A stretch of DNA of 64,000 bases from Plasmopara viticola (taxonomy: Eukaryota > Oomycota > Peronosporomycetes > Peronosporales > Peronosporaceae). The notes beneath the pieces are model-generated. The model searched no databases and had not been told where the DNA came from. It saw only the letters and a program-made list of their open reading frames with translations. Positions 29,565-39,990 of this stretch are shown here, piece after piece (position 1 is the stretch's first letter; the number at the start of each line of letters is the position of its first letter). The stretch spans positions 372,001 through 436,000 of the forward strand of contig MBPM02000012.1 of assembly GCA_001695595.3 (NCBI GenBank). The letters run 5' to 3'. Position numbers and translations under genes: made by a program.

Positions 29565-30146
29565 CTAAAGAAAACATACTTTTATGCTGCGCATTACTAA
29601 TGCATCGACGCTTGTCATGTTCCACTTGATCACAACTGCCGCATCCATAAACAATACACGTGCTAAGCCCCATGCATGTTCCTTCAACGTCTTGTTTCTA
29701 ACTTTGAAGTAAAATTTCCATAAGGTGACGTAAGACAAAGAAATGTGGTATCTCTTTGCCATTTGCTTTCATTGCTGGCACTATTCCCTTGTCACGATCA
29801 ATTATTACGAAGACTGCAAGTACAGGTAAATGCTGAAACAGGAACTTGATGAACAACGCGCAATTTGCTTTAGTCTCACTGCTGATGGATGCAACTGCAA
29901 CAATCAAATCTCATTGTTTTCCTCCTCTTTTGAACACGCCACCGACAGAACACCACCAACTTTGTTCTTACGAAAAGTGCCATCCAGTGCCATGCCGCGT
30001 AATGCATATGGAGCAAACACATGAAACTCTTGCATACAACTTATTGATGCCCGCGAATCGTATGCGGTAAGATTTGAAATTAAAGGTATAAACTCTCCAT
30101 TCTCTATTTTTTGTTTTGAAAAAGAAATTTTTTGCCATTGTTGCAA
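29565..30146 (-). pseudogene. MULE (Mutator-like) transposase remnant
   Basis: The minus strand shows a MULE catalytic core in pieces: ALRGMALDGTFRKNKVGGVL (first Asp of the triad in LDGTF), then IVAVASISSETKANCALFIK and FVIIDRDKGIVPAMKANG (second Asp), then HFFVLRHLMEI. Frame changes separate the blocks and the C-terminal zinc finger is not seen. Non-functional. MULE transposases move DNA by cut and paste. Confidence 0.8.
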
Positions 30147-30432
30147 AAATGTTTATTGCTAGGTCAATTCTATTGCTTTTTCATCCTTTTTTTGGAGAAG
30201 TATTTTATGCGTTAAATTTGAAAAAAGGAATATTTTTTTCCATTTTCCCAATTCTCAAATTATATTTGCTTCATCAAAGGTAGATCATCTGTGAAACGAT
30301 GCCTCGCGAGATACAATCCCTTATTTTGTACTTACGCTCGCATATATACGGTGACAATCCGCTGGCGACGTAAGTCTCCCGAGCAATGAGGATTTGGAAC
30401 ACGCTCTACTTTCTTTTGAAGACACTAGGGCT

Positions 30433-30858
30433 TCGTGCGACGTTCCGTCGTCACCGGAAGTTTTGCTTCGACGCAAAATAAGGAAAATAGTTCCGAAATA
30501 CATATACATTAGTACTATCCATAGGTATAGGATATTATACAGTTTCCGACCAGAAGATAGATTTAGATGTCCCATTATCATTGGGAACTAAGAAATCTTA
30601 TTGGATGAAGAAATCGGATGTGGAAGAAGCCAGATCGAGCAAAGGAGAATATAGCTTTTTGTCTGGTAGTACTTGATGGCTGAGAGCCACCACTTAGGCT
30701 ATAGCAAGAGAATAGGTCGTAAGAGCTCTTCAAGTAATATCAGTTATCATTTTGCTTTGAGCAACAAAGACTCTTCTTCTTCTACGACTTTAACTCGCCC
30801 GCGCCTCAGCCTCGTCCAATGGCCGACTTCATTCAGCTTCCTCCGTGACTGTGTTACA
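30433..30858 (+). repeat. 5' LTR of gypsy element 1
   Basis: Matches 35160-35566 in order and orientation: catatacattagtactatc, tatacagtttccgac, ctgagagccacca, tacgactttaactcgcccg. It ends gtgttaca at 30858. The exact left boundary is uncertain. The LTRs are clearly diverged, so the insertion is old. Confidence 0.8.
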
Positions 30859-31879
30859 CAGTAGCTTTTGTCGTGTTAAGTTCGCGGTGCTCGTGGTCAT
30901 ATAGTGAGAAGTGATTCATCCTGTAATAATTGGTACTAGCTACATAGCGAAAAGTACCAGATTGCAAAAGGTTATCTAAAAGCACGAACTTAACGTGGTT
31001 AGTGTAAGTTGCACGCTTGTGTGTACACACATCTGGAAACTTTTCAGTTGAACTGTGATTCGTGCTGTTTCTATTGGTGATATTCTGTCCCGCTTCTTAG
31101 ACACGGAGAATAACTTCCACATAGATTATCCTCTCGGCTTCGCTTGATCTACATTCAATACTACTGAGCTGTTTCGTTTGGCTTCGTTGTATGGAAAAAC
31201 AAAAAACTCCTTAACTCACAAAACCGGTCATGAATACCACTGAGCTCCTAGCCAGCCGTAACAAGGAGCTCGACAAGTTGTGAAAAGACTTGTGATTTTC
31301 AACGGTGAAGCAGTTAAAGCTTGTCCAACTTACTCGAAACAAATCCCGGATTGTATGAACATAGGTGCCAGAAATTTACTGCACGGCATTGCTTAAAACC
31401 TAAAGCACCGTATTCAGCAAACCCAAGAGCTTCTTGAAGGTTCATCAGGCCACTCTATCTATCTGTACGAAAAGCGTAGACTGCAAAAATAATTGAATTA
31501 GTGTCGTTTTATCTTGAGATTTTATAAAGGTCTGGTAGATTATACAAAGAGCGCTTAGAAGTGCACCAAGTTTGACCCAACAAAAGGCGTACGGCTGAGC
31601 GCCCGTCTTCGAACTCAAGACCTCGTCAACGAAGCCGAATAAGTGCTCCAGACAATAACGAAAGTTTACCACCAACGCTGCGCTCAAGATCACAATCGCT
31701 GATTCCGCAAACGCGGCAAGTGCCAATGTCCAAGCAATTTCAATCAATCAGCCTATTTTAGCTTTCTTCGTATCAACAGGATGTCCATGCAGCAACTACT
31801 GTTGCGTCTCACTCAGTAGCAACAGCAATATCAAGCCCAGGTGCAAGCTCAAATGTAAGCCCAAATGCAACAGGCTGAT

Positions 31880-32310
31880 CTGCGCTGAGGTTCTCTTTGC
31901 CCCAAGAGGTGAGCAGACGAAAAAAAACCTTTTTTAATGTATATAAATTTGGCGAAGAAATCGAATTATGGATCTTCGCATCGGAACAGTACTACGCCAA
32001 CATGCGCCACTTGATGACAACAGTCATTCGACTTTGTGCCGCTTATCTCAACTCTTTTAGGAAAATCCGTACTAAATTGGTACCGTGCTTTTATCGCCGA
32101 CTGCGAGCGCATGGACGTGCACAATACAGAGGCACTGTTTAAGACTCAATCCAGACATCGACTGGATTAAAGAGGCATGTCTCCTCGCATCAACACAAAG
32201 CATCAAGCGATACAGAGGCACTGTTTAAGACTCAATCCAGACATCGACTGGATTAAAGAGGCATGTCTCCTCGCATCAACACAAAGCATCAAGCGATAAT
32301 CCAACTAAAA
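31880..32310 (+). pseudogene. gypsy Gag remnant
   Basis: The frame at 31897-32142 reads VYKFGEEIELWIFASEQYYA, typical of oomycete gypsy Gag (LELWIFATEQYYA-like). It is interrupted after about 80 codons, and a tandem 86-bp duplication follows at 32126-32297. Confidence 0.7.
32126..32297 (+). repeat. Tandem duplication, 2 x 86 bp
   Basis: Units 32126-32211 and 32212-32297 are identical by eye, starting acagaggcactgtttaag. It lies inside the decayed gag. Identity suggests it is recent compared with the rest of the element, or an assembly artefact. Confidence 0.85.
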
Positions 32311-32879
32311 TAGCATAATCAACGTCCGTCCACATGAACTACCAGACAACGAAAGGCTCGAATCAAATAGCGCCGCGAGTTTATCGATTACTATCGGCAC
32401 CAAGGCCACCATGGCCGTCAAGGAATGAGTCAGATAGTTTCTTCTCACCAGTTTTTGAGATTTTGCGTCATGACAAAGACATTAAGAGCTGTCTTTGTCG
32501 TCAGCCCCTATAGTTCCGAAAAGCTGAGCGCTTCAAGAATTAAGGATGGGAATCGCTTGAGGAGAATCCGGCGTATGAAACGCTACGCAAGTGTGCGAGC
32601 ACAGTATATCGCACAGAGCTTCCTCCAGTACCTGAAGGATTTAAGCACCAAATTTTGATCAAATCGGGTAGCAAACCGATACCCATCAAACATTGGCGCC
32701 AGAGTCCTGAACAACGTAGGACAGTCCAAGAATGGACCAAAGAGATAATTTAAGCAGGCATTGTTCGACCAAGAATGTCTGCCTTTTCGGCACAACGTTT
32801 GTGTTAATGAGCCTGTGGATAAATGAATTGTGCACGATTGTCTTCAGACAAATTTAGCGACGACGTTGCCGACGACACC

Positions 32880-33300
32880 AATGCCGCAAAAGAAAGACAA
32901 TTTTGACGCCATGTTCAAGAGTCATTGGTTTTCGTGCACGGACCGACTTTGAGTTTTCTATCAGATTAGTCGGATATCCCATTCCCGCTTCTTTGGCTCC
33001 AGATGGTCCATTTGAATATCTAGTCACTTTAATGGGACTGGGCGGAAGTTCGGGAACGTTTAATCGGCTTTTGCAGAATTTTTTTCTAGATCTGAGGGAT
33101 GTAATGAGAAGCTTCTTTGACGACATCTACGTGATCACACAAAGTGAAGATGTCGCTGACCACGTAATGGCTTTAGAAAACGGTGTGAAGATCAGCAACT
33201 TTACATCCATCTGGCGAGTTGCCAGTTCTGTGTGGATGAGATTCCATGCCTAGAAAATTTTGTCGGACATAAAGGCATCCGGATGGATCCCGACAAATTA
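32880..33300 (+). pseudogene. gypsy reverse transcriptase remnant
   Basis: The frame at 32903-33253 contains FEYLVTLMGLGGSSGTFNRL then LDLRDVMRSFFDDIYVIT. This corresponds to the RT palm, with FDDIYV standing for the catalytic Y/F-x-D-D region. Flanking frames are broken. Confidence 0.8.
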
Positions 33301-33959
33301 AGACCATCGCGGGAGGGCCTGTTCCCTAGCCAAAACGGCAAATGGAGTGCTTCTTAGTCAATACAGTCCATGTCCATAGTTTTGCAAAGACTTCGCGAAA
33401 TTCGCAGGACCACTCCTTGACGGTGTTAAAAAAATTGCTCGAGAAGCGATGGAAACGAATCACAAAAGTGTTGAGATGTTCCAAACGCAGAAGACTACCA
33501 ATCGCAGAGTAGCTCGATGGTTTCGTGAGTTTCTAAGTTTCAGCCTTTATTTAAGTGGATTCCCGGTGAAACTAAAACCGTGGCCGATGCACTGTCACGC
33601 AGTCGATAATTTGAAGGTTAAGCTGCCCAAGTTTGCTTGCAAGGATTATAGAAGCAGCTAAGAATCGCCAGATCGTGACGACAATCAGAACAAACGAGGT
33701 CACAGTGGCTCAGTCTGCAAAGACGATGTATGCGTAGAAAAGAGACCTATCGTACACCATTATGACACTGAAAAGGAAGTAATGTGCCAAAGTACTCATT
33801 GCATGTTGGGGTTTTGTATTTCCAAACCGACAAAGATGAGACTTCACGAATGAGTATTTCAGACGACAACGATCTGAAAAATCGCGTCATCTGTGAGAAC
33901 CATGATTCTATATCGGCAGGCAACCCAGAATTTTACAAGGCGTATATACCCGTTCGTCA

Positions 33960-35130
33960 AAAGTAACACTGGCCAAAAATGATGAGGCACATCCGGCGCT
34001 ATGTCAACGCATGCGAAATGTGTCAGTACAACAAAGCTAGGCAGAAAAAACCGCCAGTTTTACTTAAGTCCTGAATATTCCAAGTTCGACATTTCTATGA
34101 TTTTAATCGTGTCTTCACCGAAAACCAAAAGAAGTTTCAATGCCGTCATGGTCGTTAATGATCGCTTGACAAAACGAGTCATGTTCATCGTTACGAAGAC
34201 AGCAGAAGTTGCAAAAGTCCTCTCGAAGAATTATATAAGAAACCATGGCATATCAAAGACCATTGTGTCCGACCGATCCACCAAGTACACATCCAAAATA
34301 TGGCAAGCAATCGTGTCTGCTGAGGAAATTGCAACTATTTGTCGTCGGCTTTTAAGCCGCAAACGGATGGACAGACGAAAGAACTAATGGTTTTACTGGA
34401 GATTACCTCCGAGGTGTCGTCAGCCTAGCACAGAAAGATTGAGATGGCTTTTTTGCATTTGGCTGAGATAGCCTGATCACTCTACAATTGAAATATCACC
34501 GTTTGAAGCACGTTTATAATGTGTTCCCTATATGCCAGATGATGCGGAGTTTCATAAGTTTGAACAATCAGCACAAGAGTTTCTACTCCGTCAAAAAACG
34601 TTTATCAAGGTCGCGCAGAACCGGATGAGCGAAGCACAAGAGCGCATGACGTTCTATTGAAACAAGAATAGACTTGTACAAGACTACCATGGTGGCGATA
34701 TGCTGTTTTGGACTGCAAGAATAAAAATATCCGTCACAAGAGTTTTGCTCAATCGAAGAAACTCGAAACAAAATATATTGGCCCATTCCCGATCGTGAAA
34801 AGAGTCTCGCAAGATTCGTGTGTATTAGGATAATTGAATGGATAAATGTTGGACCCAGCGGGTCACACTTCATTGTTGAACTGTTTCGCAAGGACCCTGT
34901 GTGTCGGCAAAAGGTGAATGAGGTCATGTTGGTTGATGGCTTCAACGGACACCTCGTTGAAGCCGTAATTGAACATCGAAAGTACAAGGAAAACTTACAG
35001 TAATTACTTTGGTGGCTTGGTCAAAGCAAGATGGAAGTCACTTGGGAGCCCGTGGAGAATCTTAAGCAGATTTCCGGACTCATCGATCTCAACTGGGAGT
35101 TCAAAAATATGAGCCCTATCATTTAAAGTA
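33960..35130 (+). pseudogene. gypsy integrase and chromodomain-like remnant
   Basis: The 34001-34387 frame has FDISMILIVSSPKTKRSFNA, VVNDRLTKRVMFI and GISKTIVSDRSTKYTSKIW, which match the rve core with the second Asp in VSDR. Further on, tcacttgggagcccgtggag encodes the TWEPVEN end of a chromodomain. Stops interrupt throughout. Confidence 0.8.
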
Positions 35131-35159
35131 GGCAAAATATTTTAAAGGGGGGGTCATTT

Positions 35160-35566
35160 GCCGATTACGGCTTCTACGCAAATAATGTACATACTCTCAA
35201 AATACATATGCATTAGTACTATCAATATGTATTGGGGATTATACAGTTTACGACTTGAAGACAGTTCTAGATGTCCCATTTTCGTTGAGAATCAAAAGAA
35301 CTTATTTGATGAAAGAAATCTAGAATGTGGAAGAAGCTGCTAAGAAGTAAAAAGCATGATAGCTTTTAGGATGGTAGCAAATGATAGCTGAGAGCCACCA
35401 GTTAGGCTGTAGCAAGAAAATAACTCGTAAGAGCTCTTCACGTAATATCAGCTCTCAATTTGCTTTAAGCAACATACACTCCTCCTCTTCTACGACTTTA
35501 ACTCGCCCGCGCCTCCGCCTCGTCCGACGGCCGACTTCGATCAGCTTCCTCCGCGACTGCGTCACA
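35160..35566 (+). repeat. 3' LTR of gypsy element 1
   Basis: Starts TGCCGATTACGGCTT after the purine tract and ends gcgtcaca. Related LTR copies are at 30433-30858 and 47958-48699 (inverted), with more distant ones elsewhere in the window. Confidence 0.8.
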
Positions 35567-36486
35567 AATCATACTCTGGCTCTATTGCTTCTCATGAGCA
35601 TACAACATAAACGATAATTGGTCGCAACGACATTTCAAAGCAGCCCTGAAAGACTTTTTGTACCAAAGTACGGTTCACTGCATTTGCAAAATCGTAAAAA
35701 AAAATTGATTCATTTTTGACCACGGACTGCGCGTCATTCGTTTAAATTCGATTTGACGTTGACGGGGCAATTTTTGGAATCAAAGTAATTGTTTACCAAA
35801 AAACTAAAAGTCAAAATATGCCAGCCAAGCGCTATCGAGGCTCGCAAGCGGGTGACACTTGGCAGGCATTTCCGTAATCAGATATTTGGCTACATGGAAA
35901 TATCGCATGTATGTTTCACTTCACCCGCTATGAATTCTGGGAGCCACAAGATTGCACAGCAGTGGGAGCGGAAGTCGTAAGCCAGGAAGGTCGCGTAGCT
36001 GTAACAAAAAAACATGGTCACGGGCCGCGCACTGTTCTCTTCGCGTGAGCAAATAAGCTAACCTAAGACATAATTTTATGCGGTTTAAAAGAATACTGGA
36101 TGAAAAAGCGATCAATACTAAAAAATCTCGATGAACATGGTACCATAATTAGCTTGCTACAGAGCAATTTTTGGGTGATAAACTGTAGCACAATTTGATC
36201 TGATCATGGCCATATTGCCTAATATCTAAAAGCTTGTCTTTATCTGCGAAAGTATGTGGTCTGTATTGCGAATCAACGAAAGTCGTCAAGGACAGTTTAT
36301 ATATGCACACTCGAAGCACAACCCCAGCATCCACGAATATAACATATTCTTTTGTAAGTGGTGAAGCATACGTCAATTTTGTTTTCAATACATGATTATT
36401 TGCTCTCCTACGGTACTTGCTGTCCCGAGATCTCACCAATCAATGATAAGATAGAAAGGTTATCATTGGTCAGTAATATAATCTCC
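35567..36486. other. 5' flank of RxLR gene 2
   Basis: No gene. The stretch 36170-36330 resembles, in reverse complement, sequence upstream of RxLR genes 1 and 4 (aattgatctgatcatggccatattgcct versus the tatggccatgaccagatcaag tract near 59000), so the 5' flank was also duplicated. Confidence 0.55.
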
Positions 36487-38649
36487 ATGCGCAGCGCATT
36501 TTATGTGGCTATCGTGCTTCTCGTCGCGGCCGGCAGCCAAACAGCTGCGAAGTGTGATCAAGATGAGCCTCAACATGCACCAAGTAATAACTTTATGGCG
36601 TCGTTTGACAGAGTTGATCAAATGTTGCCGTCTCAAGTTCTTCAAGCAAGTCGTAACCTAAAGGACGACTTCATGTTCTCGGCGGGCGATGAAGAGCGCA
36701 CGCCATTAGCTCCAAGCAAATTATTGAAAAAGGTGAAATTTCCAGATTCCGTCATAAGTACGGCTTCTGCGATGAGAACAACCGAAGACGTAAATGCGAT
36801 CGAAATAGCGTCAAAGAACTTAAATCAATTAAGAAGCAACAAGCGCCAGCGCATCGTCCAAACGCCCAACAAGATGGCTGGGCAAGCAGTGGTCACTCCG
36901 CCAGCTTTAGACATACCTCTGGTGTCGGTGGCAAACGAAAAATCACTTAAATTGCCAAAAAGACGGACGAGGAAACGTCCAACAGCCGTCGTGGAAAACG
37001 CTGCGAGGTCTGTACCCCAGCACGACTACCATTCCGCGCCTCAAGACTCTTTTAAGATCAACGCCGAAGCTCCTAATGCTCGACTTTACAACCAGTTGAT
37101 CACTCAAAAGGCGTTGCAGCTCGAAAAGAACGAGCACCTTGAGAAAAATGCGCGGGAAGAAGAGCTGGTATCGTTCGATCTTTTGCACTTGTTTGAGAAA
37201 TCAGCGCATCCCGCGGCGGGAAATCGTCAAGAAGCAAATGCAATTAAAGTAGCTTCGAAGAACCTGATTCAATTGGAAAGCAACACGCGCAAGCGCAACA
37301 ATGTAGTTGGACAAGTAAAGCGTAAACGGCCGAATCGCGACAGATCTCCGGTGTCGGTAGCAAACGGTAAACCGTTGGGATTGGCGAAAAGACGGAAGAG
37401 CAACCATCCGACAGCCGTCGCGAAAAACGCTGCAAGTTCTGTAAAGCAGCACGACCACCGAGTTGCGCCTCCAGAACCCTCCAGACTTGACGCTAAAGCT
37501 CTTGATGGTCGCATTAACAATCAGCAGATCACTCAGAAGGCGTCACAGCTCGACAAAAACGAACACGTTGACAAACGATCATGGCGAGAGGAACTAGTAT
37601 CAGTCGATGAACTTATGCACCTGTTCGACGAATTTGACAAATCAGCACATCCTACCACAGTGAGTCGTCAAGAAACAAGTGCGATTGAAGCAACTTCAAA
37701 GAGCTTGATCCCCGCGGAAAGCAGCACACACAAGGGCATCGCTTTACTGTCGAATGATGTGGTTGAAGTAGGAGTGCATGCTCCGCCCGATCCCGACAAG
37801 TTTCTGGTATTGGTGGCAGACAATATGCCAATGATTTTGGCAGAAAGGCTGAAGACGACAAGTCCGACAGCCATCATGAATAATGCTGCAAGATTTGTAA
37901 CCCAGCATTACGAGCGACTAGCGCATTTAGAATCGTCCACGACTAATGCCGAAGCTCTGAGTGGTCGACTAATCAACCAGCCGATCACTCAGAAGGCGTT
38001 GCAGCTTGACAAAAGCCAACACGTTGACGATGTGGAAGACATAGAGAAACAATTTTCACGTGCAGTCGGGCACTTTTGGCACTTGCGCGAAGTTAACGAC
38101 AAATCCGCGCATACCACGGCCGTATATCGTCAAACTGTCCCAGACGATTGGAATGCTGAATACGCGAAAGGCCCCAAGACGCTTTCACAAGATGGAAAAA
38201 TAAATAACGATGTGAAAGAAGTCCACGCGGCGTTTCTCGAGGCTTTCAACCTGCCATTCCATCAGTATCCACAAGAAACGGCTATTATGCTCAAGATAGT
38301 TCAACGCAAAAATAAATCAAGTCCAAACAACTTCAGAACTTTCAAGACATTCAAACTGTTGGCACAAAACCAGATGATATTGTCACATTTGCAGGAATTG
38401 CTGGCCCCGGATTTGAAAAAGTTGCTGGGGTATGGAAATATGGCCCTCCCAATCACTTTAAAGAATTTGAAGGAGGCCTTGAATGTGAAGTTGGTCATCA
38501 TGTACGATTTATTCATCATTTTTTGTCACGAACGTGTGGATTTAGTCAAAGACTTGCCTCCTAAACCTACGCCTTCGCAATGGATTTTTGAGATTTCGAC
38601 TTTAAGTAGTGGCAACAAGAATCGTCAAGTCCTGCCTCCTCATGATTAA
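36487..38649 (+). CDS. Secreted RxLR-like/EER effector, long repeat type (copy 2, 720 aa)
   Basis: The frame is open from 36358, but ATG 36487 begins the signal peptide (MRSAFYVAIVLLVAAGSQTA) and is the correct start. At residues 50-53 the RxLR position reads QVLQ, so both arginines are lost, while EER is kept at 69-71. Three repeats follow, with basic stretches such as PKRRTRKRPTAVV, then the shared C-terminal domain (HAAFLEAFNLPFHQYP, KLVIMYDLFIIFCHERVDLV). Intact ORF, opposite strand to its three full-length paralogues. Secretion is well supported; entry and function are inferred. Confidence 0.88.
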   Translation: MRSAFYVAIVLLVAAGSQTAAKCDQDEPQHAPSNNFMASFDRVDQMLPSQVLQASRNLKDDFMFSAGDEERTPLAPSKLLKKVKFPDSVISTASAMRTTEDVNAIEIASKNLNQLRSNKRQRIVQTPNKMAGQAVVTPPALDIPLVSVANEKSLKLPKRRTRKRPTAVVENAARSVPQHDYHSAPQDSFKINAEAPNARLYNQLITQKALQLEKNEHLEKNAREEELVSFDLLHLFEKSAHPAAGNRQEANAIKVASKNLIQLESNTRKRNNVVGQVKRKRPNRDRSPVSVANGKPLGLAKRRKSNHPTAVAKNAASSVKQHDHRVAPPEPSRLDAKALDGRINNQQITQKASQLDKNEHVDKRSWREELVSVDELMHLFDEFDKSAHPTTVSRQETSAIEATSKSLIPAESSTHKGIALLSNDVVEVGVHAPPDPDKFLVLVADNMPMILAERLKTTSPTAIMNNAARFVTQHYERLAHLESSTTNAEALSGRLINQPITQKALQLDKSQHVDDVEDIEKQFSRAVGHFWHLREVNDKSAHTTAVYRQTVPDDWNAEYAKGPKTLSQDGKINNDVKEVHAAFLEAFNLPFHQYPQETAIMLKIVQRKNKSSPNNFRTFKTFKLLAQNQMILSHLQELLAPDLKKLLGYGNMALPITLKNLKEALNVKLVIMYDLFIIFCHERVDLVKDLPPKPTPSQWIFEISTLSSGNKNRQVLPPHD

Positions 38650-39485
38650 AAACATTACAGCTTCGACAAGTAAAGCCGTCACTCCACGATTTGACCCGGG
38701 TGTGAAGATCAATGCTCGGTCGTTGAACTTTCCAGGTAATAATACGGTTTCTGGTCGCTTTTTACTAAGCACGGCGTAAATCCTTTGTGGGTTTAGGAGA
38801 GCCATTATTTGCGAGGCAACGAAAGAAATATTACTGAGCTTCACAAACACATTCTCTTCTTCGTCGCATCACTTTGTCCTTCGTAAAACATTACATTTGC
38901 GATTTATGGTTGCTACTTTCTTTTTTCCGCTTCCTAATCATAATCTGACACACGAAGCAGGCCTATTTTTTTACCACTTGTTATTCATCCTGTGTCGGTG
39001 ACAAACACTGAGAAAATTTCCGGACAATAGGAGACTATTCAAGGTCTACATAATCCAGGAAATGCAGCATCTCTTGTCTATACTACTTGATTTTCAAGAT
39101 TACGACAGTTGTAGTTGCCAAGGATCAATTGTGGTTAAGACATCCACAATTTTAACTATTAAATTTTACTTTATTATCACATGTACTTTAAAAAAATGCA
39201 TCGATCCCACAGCGACGATAATCATGGATTAGAGGAAGGGGCTGTATACAATGAAATAACGACGTCATCGCTAATTTTTTGCCCTATCGCAGTCGCGGCT
39301 TTGAAGGTCGGATGACAGCTGAGGCTTAAACACCGGCCTGAGTCAGCAAAGGATGTAAATCGAAAAGCGGCATTAAATTGATAGCTTCGGTTTTTTGTTT
39401 TAAGACTACCGATTTTGTGGCTCTCAGCTATATCCTACTATCAAATCAATGCCTTTGCCTTTTTACATTTACTATATTCCACGTT
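38650..39485. other. 3' flank of RxLR gene 2 and LTR relic
   Basis: The first 60 bases (attacagcttcgacaagtaa, cacgatttgacccggg) are the family 3' flank. Around 39300-39480 the minus strand resembles gypsy LTR sequence (gatagtaggatatagctgagagccac), the far part of the LTR that is interrupted by the repeat at 39486-39805. Confidence 0.5.
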
Positions 39486-39805
39486 ACGGAAAAGGTTGGG
39501 GTGACGCCCTCTTTCCAAGCGTGTGGGCTAAATGCTCGCGCGCTTCGGGCAGGTGCTCTCGGGCATCTGCAGGTCTCTAACGAGTCTCACCCTCGACGCG
39601 ACGGTGTTTAGCACCAGAGCGCCACCTGGGCTCTTGCCAAGTCAGAGATAAACAAAATAATGGAAGACCCTCACGACCTCGGTGCTGGCTGCACTGCCCG
39701 CCGAACGAGACTCGACGTATGCGGACAACCACTCTATGCCGTGGACTAGCCAGACTGAGCCTAGCACAAGCATAACTTGGCAACGCGATAACGTAATTCA
39801 ATCCA
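39486..39805 (+). repeat. SINE-like repeat family, second full copy with target duplication
   Basis: Nearly identical to 27948-28275. It is inserted in a gypsy LTR. The flanks ctatattccacgt (before) and caatatatttcacgt (after) look like an imperfect target-site duplication of about 13-15 bp. This supports retroposition by target-primed reverse transcription. Confidence 0.7.
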
Positions 39806-39990
39806 ATACAATATATTTCACGTATCCTAAATGTTTTAAATAAACAAATTTGCTTGACTTTCAATAACATAAACACCTTCCTTTTTTGTCTAAAGCCCTG
39901 CAGCCATGGAAATATGTTTTTGGACAATTTGTATTGTGGCGTAATAACCATTGCCGGCCATCCTGCCGAAGACGACAGCTACATCGAATG
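39806..39990 (-). repeat. 3' LTR portion of gypsy element 2
   Basis: Minus strand gtagctgtcgtcttcggcag, then acgccacaatacaaattgtcc, matches the LTR at about 55848-55915 (gtagctgtcgtcattggcag). It is adjacent to the chromodomain-like end of the gypsy body to its right. Confidence 0.65.

Larger units (their letters stand above)
30859..35159 (+). mobile_element. Decayed Ty3/gypsy retrotransposon 1, internal region
   Basis: Order gag (about 31880-32300), protease region, reverse transcriptase (about 32880-33300), integrase (about 33960-34500) and chromodomain-like end (about 35000-35090), all plus strand. Many stops and frame changes make it non-autonomous. A purine tract (aaaggggggg) precedes the 3' LTR. 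Confidence 0.85.
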
